Of a stretch of 8,237 bases of DNA, positions 1 through 5,578 are shown in pieces. The position numbers and the translations under genes were made by a program. The stretch comes from Caldisericota bacterium (GTDB lineage: Bacteria > Caldisericota > Caldisericia > Cryosericales > Cryosericaceae). The stretch's first letter is position 1; each line of letters begins with the position of its first letter. Below the pieces are notes generated by a model that saw only the letters and a program-made list of their open reading frames with translations, was not told the origin of the DNA and did not search any database. The stretch is from the NCBI GenBank assembly GCA_026390195.1, contig JAPLGK010000120.1, positions 1 to 8,237 of the forward strand, read 5' to 3'.

Positions 1-1267
1 AGGTCTCGGGCAGGACGAGAAGGAACTCGTCCCCGCCGTAGCGGATGACCTTGTCGATGGCGCGCAGAGATGTTCGCAGCACCGTAACCAGCGATTCAAG
101 GACCCTGTCGCCTTCGGCGTGACCCAACCGGTCGTTGATGGGCTTGAACTCGTCGATGTCCAGCATGACAAACGACAAGTCATGACCGTGCCGCCGGGCC
201 CGTTCCATCTCCTCCGCAACGATGTCGTCCATGGCATGACGGTTGTGTGCTCCCGTAAGACCGTCCAGAAGGGCTTGTTCGCGCAGTAGCTGCTTGATCT
301 GCATGCTTGCAAGCATCAGGCCGACACCAGCCGCCAGCGGCGTCAGGTTGCGGACGTCCTCGCGGGAGAACGCGCCAGCCTTCTTGCTTTCGAGGTTCAG
401 GACACCGATAACCTTGCCTGCCGCCATCAACGGGAGAGCCAGATCAGAGCACCCACCCGGTATGCCGCGCAGATAGAACGGACAGGCACCCACATCGGCA
501 ACGTTCACTGTATGCCGTAGACGGAACGCTCGTACGACCACGCCCACACGATGGTGGACAGACAGTGCAATCCCGTCGTACTCGCTCGCGTACCCCTTCT
601 GCGCCCGCAGGATGAGGGACTCTTTCTCGTCGTCGTACAGGAAGAGCGCAATGTACTGGTAGCCAAGGCGCCGCGCGATCCGCTTGACGACTGTGTTCAT
701 GAATTCCACCGCGCTCGCCGCGCGAACGCCGTCAAGCGTCGTCTCGTGCAGCAATGCCAGGAAGTTCTCGCGGTTTGCAGACTGCTGTTCCTTCAGATAC
801 CGGGCGATAATCAGACTGATGAGGTGGATCAGGGGCTGCAGGGCGTCGATATCCTTGGGCTTCAGTTTTCGGCGTGACGTCTGGACGTTGATGATGCTGA
901 CCACGCGCCGATCGATGACGATAGGAAAGCCAACGTAGCTGACAGAGTCGCTGGCCGGCCTCCTCCAGTCGGGGTACAACCCGACATCCTCGATGAAGCA
1001 CGTCTCACGCCCACGGATGATGCCCATGATGTTTTGCGGCAGTTCCCTGTTGAAGCTGACCTCGACTGTTCGAAGCACGCTCCACGGAATGCCATTCGCA
1101 GCGTCGAAGTGCACCCGAGAATCGATGTCCACGCCCATGACCGTCACCGAGCAGGAAGGTATCGACTGGGCAATAAGATCCACAGCCCGCTGGATGGCTT
1201 TTCGCGGCGTCGTTTCCAGCAGTATCCGCTCCAGTTCATCGGTCCGGATCAGCGCGGTTTTGTTCAT
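1..1267 (-). CDS. GAF-GAF-GGDEF diguanylate cyclase (C-terminus beyond window)
   Basis: Predicted diguanylate cyclase, making cyclic di-GMP from two GTP, probably cytoplasmic because no membrane segment or signal peptide is seen. The minus frame is open for 422 codons from ATG 1267 to the window edge. Residues about 15-160 and 175-325 look like two GAF-type sensory domains; the second contains LALPLMAAGKVIGVLNLES, typical of GAF cores. The GGDEF domain starts near 330 with DGLTGAHNR (335-343), then DIDEFKPINDRLGH (370-383) with the metal/GTP-binding positions, and GGDEF itself at 411-415. RAID at 402-405 lies exactly five residues before GGDEF, the position of the RxxD product-inhibition site, so both catalysis and feedback look intact. 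Roughly the last 70-80 residues of the domain lie outside. No Shine-Dalgarno precedes the ATG; a -10-like box sits 10 nt upstream, suggesting a leaderless mRNA. The signals sensed by the GAF domains cannot be read from sequence. Confidence 0.93.
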   Translation of the reverse strand, partial: MNKTALIRTDELERILLETTPRKAIQRAVDLIAQSIPSCSVTVMGVDIDSRVHFDAANGIPWSVLRTVEVSFNRELPQNIMGIIRGRETCFIEDVGLYPDWRRPASDSVSYVGFPIVIDRRVVSIINVQTSRRKLKPKDIDALQPLIHLISLIIARYLKEQQSANRENFLALLHETTLDGVRAASAVEFMNTVVKRIARRLGYQYIALFLYDDEKESLILRAQKGYASEYDGIALSVHHRVGVVVRAFRLRHTVNVADVGACPFYLRGIPGGCSDLALPLMAAGKVIGVLNLESKKAGAFSREDVRNLTPLAAGVGLMLASMQIKQLLREQALLDGLTGAHNRHAMDDIVAEEMERARRHGHDLSFVMLDIDEFKPINDRLGHAEGDRVLESLVTVLRTSLRAIDKVIRYGGDEFLLVLPET

Positions 1268-1277
1268 GCGTGAACCT

Positions 1278-1305
1278 ATTGTAGTTGCTCCCGGTCCGAC
1301 TGCAA
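1278..1305 (-). promoter_or_regulatory. Putative promoter of the GGDEF gene, implying a leaderless transcript
   Basis: On the minus strand a TACAAT box (1278-1283, 5 of 6 matches to the -10 consensus) follows TTGCAG (1300-1305, weak -35) with a 16-bp spacer. Only 10 nt separate the -10 box from the ATG at 1267, so transcription would start within a few bases of the start codon. The absence of a ribosome binding site fits this. The rest of the 210-base gap up to 1477 shows no gene and no convincing terminator. Confidence 0.45.
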
Positions 1306-1477
1306 CAACCCCTCCTGCCCCCACACGAGCTCCGGGAATCCGAGGTATTGCTCCAAAGCGGCACCACAGCTTATGCCCACTGCTCCTGAGTCTTCACAGG
1401 CATTGTGAGATGCCCGGGGGCGCTCTGGAACATGCTGTACCAGAGGAACCACCCAGCTATGTTACAGGACAGGAACC

Positions 1478-1882
1478 CTATTTCAGCGTGACCTCATGGG
1501 AAGACGAGGATCGCTCGCGGGCAGCCTTGATCGTTCTGGCAGCCACGACCTTGACGGCACGCACGGTTGCCTCCGCCCTGATATCGGCGTCGCGGACCTT
1601 GTGAATGACGCGCGGCACCACGTCCACGACCTTCGCTACTCGACGGGAGGTTGTGGAAGCCTTGTCCGCAAGATGGTTGAACTGCGCTTCAGCGAACCGG
1701 ACAGCCTCGGAGACCTTGGCAATCTCGACGCTGGCGGCAGTCAGTTGTTGCTGCATCTCAGCAAGCTTGGGAGCAACCTGACGCGCCACGCTCGCTACCT
1801 TGACAGCTATGAAGATGAACGCTACCGCAACACACAACGACGAGCCGCCGATCAACATGACGAGTACCCACAATGGGTCCAT
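1478..1882 (-). CDS. Small membrane-anchored DUF948-like protein
   Basis: A 134-residue protein with one N-terminal membrane segment (residues about 4-28, rich in V, I, L, F) and then a long charged amphipathic helical region, about 30-125, with regularly spaced A, V and Q residues. It ends in a serine-rich tail (RERSSSS). This architecture, one membrane anchor plus a predicted coiled coil, matches DUF948/YtxG-like proteins, some of which are general stress proteins of unknown biochemical role; family membership is inferred from overall pattern, not a diagnostic motif. The start is well set: AGGAGGT (1888-1894) lies 5 nt before ATG 1882, behind a near-consensus promoter. The gene is followed after 210 bases by the GGDEF gene in the same direction. 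That gene has its own promoter candidate, so the two are probably separate units. A cytoplasmic C-terminus is likely but not proven. Confidence 0.75.
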   Translation of the reverse strand: MDPLWVLVMLIGGSSLCVAVAFIFIAVKVASVARQVAPKLAEMQQQLTAASVEIAKVSEAVRFAEAQFNHLADKASTTSRRVAKVVDVVPRVIHKVRDADIRAEATVRAVKVVAARTIKAARERSSSSHEVTLK

Positions 1883-1887
1883 GTGCT

Positions 1888-1910
1888 ACCTCCTCAGCGC
1901 CAACCGGCGC
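1888..1910 (-). promoter_or_regulatory. Leader hairpin and ribosome binding site of the DUF948-like gene
   Basis: In the transcript, GCGCC-GGUU-GGCGC (1897-1910) forms a 5-bp GC-only stem with a 4-base loop, two bases upstream of the GAGGAGGU ribosome binding site (core 1888-1894). It occupies nearly the whole predicted leader. The stem does not cover the binding site, so it may protect the 5' end rather than block translation; that role is inferred. Confidence 0.45.
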
Positions 1911-1917
1911 GATTTTT

Positions 1918-1946
1918 AGTATAGCGCAGTATGTGACCCGTGTCAT
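1918..1946 (-). promoter_or_regulatory. Strong sigma70-like promoter of the DUF948-like gene
   Basis: Minus-strand ATGACA (1941-1946, 5 of 6 to TTGACA) and TATACT (1918-1923, 5 of 6 to TATAAT) are separated by exactly 17 bp. Transcription would start near 1911 and give a leader of about 30 nt. This is the best-matching promoter in the window. Confidence 0.75.
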
Positions 1947-1976
1947 AGCTTGAGTTGCATCATCTCAATTCATCGT

Positions 1977-2000
1977 GAACTCCCGCATACGCGGGGGGGG
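1977..2000 (+). repeat. Degenerate copy of the short palindromic intergenic repeat
   Basis: CCCGC-ATAC-GCGGG (1982-1995) is a 5-bp stem with a 4-base loop, preceded by GAACT. It resembles the intact copy at 2071-2099 in plus orientation, but the right half has decayed into a run of eight Gs (1993-2000). Confidence 0.5.
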
Positions 2001-2070
2001 TAACACTCTCGGGACGGTTCCGTTTTCTCTGAGACTGTTAAGCCTTCGCTGCACCCTTCAACAAGAGGAC

Positions 2071-2099
2071 TGGATTCCCGCATGCGCGGGAATGACGGA
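2071..2099 (+). repeat. Short palindromic repeat (REP-like), best copy
   Basis: ATTCCCGC-ATGC-GCGGGAAT (2074-2093) is a perfect 8-bp inverted repeat with a 4-base loop, followed by GACGG. The pattern, a hairpin opening TGGATTCCCG and closing AATGACGGA, is that of REP-like or dRS3-like elements scattered between genes in many bacteria. It recurs at 7782-7810 in opposite orientation with 25 of 29 bases identical. The gap 1883-2239 otherwise holds the promoter and leader of the minus-strand gene, a degenerate repeat copy and an orphan AGGAGGG (2123-2129) with no start codon at usable distance. Confidence 0.75.
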
Positions 2100-2239
2100 T
2101 TGGCGCACGGCGATGGGATGATAGGAGGGCCACGCGCGCATTCACACTGGACGTGCCGCTTTCGCTCTTGCAATTCTGCTTCACTGTGACACCATGTCAT
2201 CAGGAAAAGAGAAGACGCTTTGCCAAGGAGAAGACCATC

Positions 2240-2959
2240 GTGCGACGTGGCAGTGCCAGACGTAGACCAGATGTAACCACCGTGAACAGCTCGACACTCG
2301 GACTCGACATGATGCAGGAGATTCGACGCGCAAGCCGCGGACTTGCATTTGCGCTTGCAGGCTATATTGCCATCTTCATCGTCCAGCTGACCAGCTACTT
2401 CATCACCCACATGCTGGCCGTCCTCGCACAGGCATTTGCGACGCTCGCCAATGCCGTGGTCGCCGTCGTCGTCCTCCTGGCACTGGCCTGGTCGCAGAAG
2501 CCGGTCGACATGTACCTGAAATGGAGACGAGGCCGCAGGCGCAACGCTGTCGCGCTCATTGCTGCGACATTCATCATCTTGTTCCTGAGCGTGGGCACCC
2601 TCTGGAAGGCTTTGGCGACCCTGATCCGCGGCGGAGCGTTCAGGACGGTCAACCCTGCCCTCGCCATCGCGGTGCTGGCGGTAGGCATGCTGGTCGTGAA
2701 CTTCCCTGTGTTCGACATCGTCCAAAGTGCCAAAGAAGGCTCGTCGATACGCCTGCGCCTCCTGTCTCTCATCAAGGACGAGGTCTGCTACGCCGCCGGT
2801 ATCGTGGGCATCGCCCTCGCGGCTGCGGGTCACACTTGGGCTGACCCTGCCGCGTCGTTGCTGATCGGAGCCGCGATGAGCGTCGGTGCGGCCCTGCTGA
2901 TCCGCGACTGCATCCTGCTGCTCAGGAGCCGTCCCGCCCGACCCTCGACTGCCGGCTGA
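2240..2959 (+). CDS. Six-helix CDF-like cation transporter homologue with degenerate metal site
   Basis: A 239-residue inner-membrane protein, if translation starts at GTG 2240, where AAGGAG (2225-2230) lies 9 nt upstream; the frame is open further up to GTG 2153, but no ribosome binding site supports that. After a basic N-terminal tail it shows six hydrophobic helices, about 36-52, 58-84, 103-126, 138-156, 174-197 and 203-226. Helices 5-6 (SLIKDEVCYAAGIVG, then ADPAASLLIGAAMSVGAALL) match the cation diffusion facilitator (CDF) layout, in which the last helix opens with DP. CDF proteins export Zn, Fe or Mn by proton antiport using HxxxD pairs in helices 2 and 5. Here the helix 2 pair reads A67..N71 and the helix 5 pair S176..D180, so one of four ligands survives. 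The cytoplasmic dimerisation domain is absent and the protein stops soon after helix 6. Metal transport is therefore doubtful. Family assignment is inferred from topology and helix 5-6 similarity. Confidence 0.7.
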   Translation: MRRGSARRRPDVTTVNSSTLGLDMMQEIRRASRGLAFALAGYIAIFIVQLTSYFITHMLAVLAQAFATLANAVVAVVVLLALAWSQKPVDMYLKWRRGRRRNAVALIAATFIILFLSVGTLWKALATLIRGGAFRTVNPALAIAVLAVGMLVVNFPVFDIVQSAKEGSSIRLRLLSLIKDEVCYAAGIVGIALAAAGHTWADPAASLLIGAAMSVGAALLIRDCILLLRSRPARPSTAG

Positions 2960-2967
2960 CGCCAACT

Positions 2968-3049
2968 CGCTCCGGACCTCACACTCCCTGGATCCTGTCG
3001 ATCAGGATGAGCGGCAACCCCTGAGCCCAGGCAAACCCTTGCCGGAGCG
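2968..3049 (+). other. Structured gap between the CDF-like gene and the AbiE operon
   Basis: An outer 8-bp inverted repeat, CGCTCCGG (2968-2975) with CCGGAGCG (3042-3049), encloses a hairpin ATCCTG-TCGAT-CAGGAT (2992-3008). It begins 8 nt after the stop codon. There is no U-tract, so it is not a classical intrinsic terminator. It may still end or process the upstream mRNA. Confidence 0.35.
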
Positions 3050-3077
3050 TGCTGCTTTCGCGTGCGCTGCAGCCTCC

Positions 3078-3109
3078 TTGACAGGAGTATGGTTCTGCTC
3101 CATTACTAT
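3078..3109 (+). promoter_or_regulatory. Putative promoter of the AbiE-NERD operon
   Basis: A perfect TTGACA -35 box lies at 3078-3083. The -10 box is uncertain: CATTAC (3101-3106) gives a 17-bp spacer but 3 of 6 matches, while TACTAT (3104-3109) matches 4 of 6 with a 20-bp spacer. Either places the left arm of the inverted repeat (3092-3102) inside the spacer, where a bound protein would block polymerase. Confidence 0.5.
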
Positions 3110-3139
3110 GAAAGAAGTCTAGCAATACTGGAGCAGAAC
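3092..3139 (+). promoter_or_regulatory. 11-bp perfect inverted repeat, likely AbiEi operator
   Basis: GTTCTGCTCCA (3092-3102) is perfectly reverse-complementary to TGGAGCAGAAC (3129-3139), with 26 bp between. The right arm ends on the base before the antitoxin ATG and contains its ribosome binding site GGAG (3130-3133). The arms straddle the -10 and predicted start region. Characterised AbiEi antitoxins bind inverted repeats in their own promoter and repress it, so this is the natural operator candidate. If a transcript began upstream of 3092, the arms could also pair in RNA and hide the ribosome binding site. Confidence 0.65.
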
Positions 3140-3796
3140 ATGCTTGGTACTTGCACGCTTGAAGCAATTGCAGCAATGCCCGCCGTCACCAAGAAGAACC
3201 TTGGCGTCGTCCTGGGTGTCTCCCCCGCCACACTCGACTATCGCGTCCAACGTCTGCAGGCCACCGGGGACCTCCTTAGGCTACGCAGCGGCCTCTACGC
3301 GCCGACGGCGGCCTGGCAGCGCGCGCAGTCCAGTCCGGAGCAGACGAGACGGTATCTTGAGTACCTGTCGGGCATCATGCGCTCTCCCTCCTACTTGTCG
3401 CTCGAGTATGTCCTGGAGAAGGCAGGCATGATCCCCGAATCACCATTTGCCCTGACCTGCATCACGACCAAGACTCCTCGCACTTACGCGACGCTCCTCG
3501 GGAGGTTCGTCTACCGGAGTATCCGGAGCGATCTGTTCACAGGATATGGTCTTGGCGCGTATCGTGGCCTCGAAGTCCGCATCGCTTCTCCCGCCAAGGC
3601 GCTGTTCGACATGCTCTATCTACGGCCGTTCACCACGCCGAGCGCGATGCGTGCCTACCTGCTCGAGACCGGGCGACTCAACTGGGATGCGCTGCGCCCG
3701 TTCGAGAAGAAGAAGCTCGTCGTGACCATCTATGCTAGCGGCGTCCCAAAGATGAAGCGCATCCTGTCGATTCTGACCGCAGAGGGAATCGTGTGA
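3140..3796 (+). CDS. abiEi: AbiEi-family type IV antitoxin / transcriptional repressor
   Basis: A 218-residue antitoxin of the AbiE toxin-antitoxin family, in which the antitoxin neutralises the toxin without the stable direct complex typical of type II systems and also represses the operon. Residues 5-55 form a winged helix-turn-helix: VTKKNLGVVLG, then recognition helix VSPATLDYRVQRLQATGDL, then wing LRLRSGLY. The C-terminal AbiEi domain follows, with SYLSLEYVLEKAGMIPE (84-100), ITTKTPR (108-114) and the family hallmark SPAKALFDMLYL (150-161). ATG 3140 is preferred because GGAG lies 6 nt upstream and the resulting N-terminus has the usual length before the HTH. The frame is open upstream to ATG 3089 and GTG 3062, but AGGAG sits only 1 nt before 3089, and those starts would put the inverted repeat inside the gene. 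It overlaps the toxin gene by 4 bases. Confidence 0.88.
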   Translation: MLGTCTLEAIAAMPAVTKKNLGVVLGVSPATLDYRVQRLQATGDLLRLRSGLYAPTAAWQRAQSSPEQTRRYLEYLSGIMRSPSYLSLEYVLEKAGMIPESPFALTCITTKTPRTYATLLGRFVYRSIRSDLFTGYGLGAYRGLEVRIASPAKALFDMLYLRPFTTPSAMRAYLLETGRLNWDALRPFEKKKLVVTIYASGVPKMKRILSILTAEGIV

Positions 3797-4455
3797 TCGA
3801 GGAACGACTTGCGTCCATCATGGCTCAGTCAGGCAGGAGTCTCAACCCTCTCTTCCTGCGCACCAGACTGAAAGATACCCTGCAGGACGAGGTTCTGGCC
3901 TTCGTGTACAACCATCCGCAGTATCGAAGCTGCCTGTTCACCGGTGGCACATGTCTGCGCAAGCTGTACGGACTTCCCCGGCTGTCCGAAGACTTGGACT
4001 TCGATGTCACTGGTCAACCAGACTCCGCGTCGTTCGCGGCAGATCTCCGAGTATACGTCAGCAAAGCGCTCCAGTATCGTCACATGACCACAAGAGTCGG
4101 TCGAAACGGCATGTCGGTCACTCTGGTCTTCCCTATCCTGCGGCAGCTGGGACTGGTCCACTCGTCTTCCGACGCCCCTGACCTGTTACTTCGCTGTGCC
4201 GTCGCAGCCGAGCCAATCGGTATCTACGGCGCGCAGGTGAGCCCTCTCAGCACAGCCCAGACGATGTTCTTCGTCCGGGCATACGACCTCCCCACGCTGT
4301 TCGCCAGCAAGCTGGCTGCGTTCGTTGGACGCGACGACACAGGAGGGTCCTCCCAGACGCAGCAATTCGAGGGGCGTGATGTCTTTGACCTCATGTGGTT
4401 TCTTCACAAAGCGCTGCTCTCAAGGCAGGACAGGGAGGCAGACACATGGCAATAG
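3793..4455 (+). CDS. abiEii: AbiEii-family nucleotidyltransferase toxin (short C-terminus)
   Basis: A 220-residue toxin of the AbiEii (DUF1814) family, with the nucleotidyltransferase fold. Relatives inhibit growth by NTP transfer; the mycobacterial MenT toxins add nucleotides to tRNA acceptor ends. Visible motifs are FTGGTCLRKLYGL (49-61) with the GGT nucleotide-binding turn, RLSEDLDFDV (63-72) with the metal-binding DxD, and the later block with K173, R180 and GRDVFDLMWFL (194-204). All expected catalytic positions appear present. The start is GTG 3793, overlapping the antitoxin stop as GTGA, with GAGGG 6 nt upstream, indicating coupled translation. The protein stops about 16 residues after the RDxxDL block, where many relatives continue for several dozen residues. 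No continuation is visible in another frame, so this looks like a short variant rather than a frameshift. The 3' end overlaps the NERD gene by 10 bases. Confidence 0.88.
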   Translation: MIEERLASIMAQSGRSLNPLFLRTRLKDTLQDEVLAFVYNHPQYRSCLFTGGTCLRKLYGLPRLSEDLDFDVTGQPDSASFAADLRVYVSKALQYRHMTTRVGRNGMSVTLVFPILRQLGLVHSSSDAPDLLLRCAVAAEPIGIYGAQVSPLSTAQTMFFVRAYDLPTLFASKLAAFVGRDDTGGSSQTQQFEGRDVFDLMWFLHKALLSRQDREADTWQ

Positions 4456-5420
4456 TCATCGGCGCAAGCGGCGCATGGAAGGACGTGCTGGCCATGGCAC
4501 GAACGGCGGGTATCGTCGCGAACGAGCCGTCCGACGTGGGTATCCAGCTGGCTCGCGCCCAGAAGGTCTTGTATCAGCAGGACACGCTGGCGCGCAACGA
4601 CCTGGCAGTCCAAGAAGCCGCACTGGAACACGAGCTGGAAAAACAGCGCTCCGCCTGCGCCGCGGACATCGCGCGCATCCGCGCCAGCTCCGGACAGGAT
4701 ATGGCACGTCTGTCTGCCCGTCTCAGCGGCTCACCCTCGCAGCCCCCGCATGCGGCGACTCACCTGTGGGTTGGGTTTCTGCGTCTCGGTCGGCAGGCCC
4801 AGGAACGCGTGCAGGTACGTGTGCGGTCACGTGCCGTTCTCCCCGCTGAACGCGCCCTCCAGGACTTCATCGCCGGCCGCGAAACCGAGGTGGCGAGGCG
4901 TGTCGAAGGCGCCCGCCACATCGTGAAGAGCGTCGAAGCCATCGCCCACTCCGCTGTCCTGGCCAATGCCGTCGCAGAACGTGCGGTCATCAGGACGCTC
5001 AGCATCCTTCCGGACGACTTCGTCCTCATCAACGACCTCCACCTTCACTACGACCGGGACATCCCGTTCGGAGACAGCTACCTGAAGACGGCACAGCTGG
5101 ACCACCTTCTCATCGGCCCCACGGGTATCTACGCCATCGAGACCAGGAACTGGAGCCGCACCGTCGTCGCAGACGGTGACGAAGCGGACCCCGTGCTGCA
5201 GGTGACGCGGGCGTCCTTCCTCTGCTCGCACATCCTGAAGGAAGCGGGCTGCGACCAGATCGTCCGCTCTCTCGTCGCCTGTGAGGGTGCCCCGCCCACC
5301 CGGTCCGGCGGAGCGCATGTCGCCGTCATGCCCACTGCACGCCTGCTCGCATACGTCCAGTACGGTCCGCAGCTGATATCAGTCCAGGAGATCGCTCTTG
5401 CTTGCAGAACCTTGACCTAG
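4446..5420 (+). CDS. NERD (nuclease-related) domain protein, third gene of the AbiE operon
   Basis: A 324-residue protein, probably cytoplasmic, with no membrane segment. Residues about 30-95 are charged and heptad-like (QEAALEHELEKQRSA), a predicted coiled coil. A helical linker runs to about 170. The NERD domain spans about 172-275: AERAVIRTLSILPDDFVLINDLHL, then AQLDHLLIGPTGIYAIETRNW, then DPVLQVTRASFLCSHIL. NERD has the restriction-endonuclease-like fold, with predicted active residues E178, D219 and an E-x-K pair. Here the pair reads E232-T-R234, arginine replacing the usual lysine. The start is firm: GGGAGG (4433-4438) lies 7 nt before ATG 4446, inside the end of the toxin gene, so the gene is probably co-transcribed and coupled to it. 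The frame is open upstream to 4395 without support. This context suggests a role linked to the toxin-antitoxin module, perhaps acting on DNA or RNA, but substrate and activity are unknown. No terminator is visible after the stop. Confidence 0.82.
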   Translation: MAIVIGASGAWKDVLAMARTAGIVANEPSDVGIQLARAQKVLYQQDTLARNDLAVQEAALEHELEKQRSACAADIARIRASSGQDMARLSARLSGSPSQPPHAATHLWVGFLRLGRQAQERVQVRVRSRAVLPAERALQDFIAGRETEVARRVEGARHIVKSVEAIAHSAVLANAVAERAVIRTLSILPDDFVLINDLHLHYDRDIPFGDSYLKTAQLDHLLIGPTGIYAIETRNWSRTVVADGDEADPVLQVTRASFLCSHILKEAGCDQIVRSLVACEGAPPTRSGGAHVAVMPTARLLAYVQYGPQLISVQEIALACRTLT

Positions 5421-5537
5421 CTCGCCAGAACGGGCAATAGACGCCGCAGCAGCCCCGTGGCCTATCGCGTGGTTGTCAGCCGTCTCGCCTTCACAATTGA
5501 GTGTACGAAAGTACTGCATTCTGCGTATGTTAGGCAT

Positions 5538-5567
5538 GGGGACGCAAAGGCGCCCCGCAGAAAGGAG
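5538..5567 (+). promoter_or_regulatory. Leader hairpin and ribosome binding site of the SHOCT gene
   Basis: GGGG-A-CGC / GCG-CCCC (5538-5556) forms a stem with one bulged A and an AAAG loop. AGGAG (5563-5567) follows, 11 nt before ATG 5579, a slightly long spacing. I found no convincing promoter in the 158-base gap after the NERD gene; TATGTT (5526-5531) is a possible -10 box without a matching -35. Confidence 0.35.
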
Positions 5568-5578
5568 AAGCGATACAT

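Noticed and set aside
1425..1445. GGAACATGCTGTACC near 1428, a near-palindrome resembling a LexA-type operator
   Set aside because: Two mismatched positions and no fit to the known LexA box; it lies far from both promoters in this gap.
993..1604. A 203-codon plus-strand open frame opposite the GGDEF and DUF948-like genes
   Set aside because: It is a shadow of two real minus-strand genes, with no domain and no ribosome binding site.
2153..2239. Upstream GTG start for the CDF-like gene
   Set aside because: No ribosome binding site lies at usable distance; AGGAGGG at 2123-2129 is 23 nt away. GTG 2240 has AAGGAG 9 nt upstream.
1970..2965. A 331-codon open frame on the minus strand opposite the CDF-like gene
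   Set aside because: Its translation is low-complexity and rich in Arg, Gln, Asp and Gly, with no domain. It also runs through the palindromic repeats. The plus frame gives a coherent six-helix membrane protein with a ribosome binding site.
3062..3139. Longer AbiEi N-terminus starting at GTG 3062 or ATG 3089
   Set aside because: It would place the promoter and inverted repeat inside the coding region, and the Shine-Dalgarno before 3089 is only 1 nt from the ATG. The extra residues do look somewhat protein-like, so some doubt remains.
5536..5552. GGGACGCAAAGG before the SHOCT gene, resembling part of the GEMM-I cyclic di-GMP riboswitch
   Set aside because: Only this short block matches. The other conserved half (AGGGCAAACC with its stem) is absent upstream, and the block is explained by the local bulged hairpin. 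The GGDEF gene in the window is not enough support.
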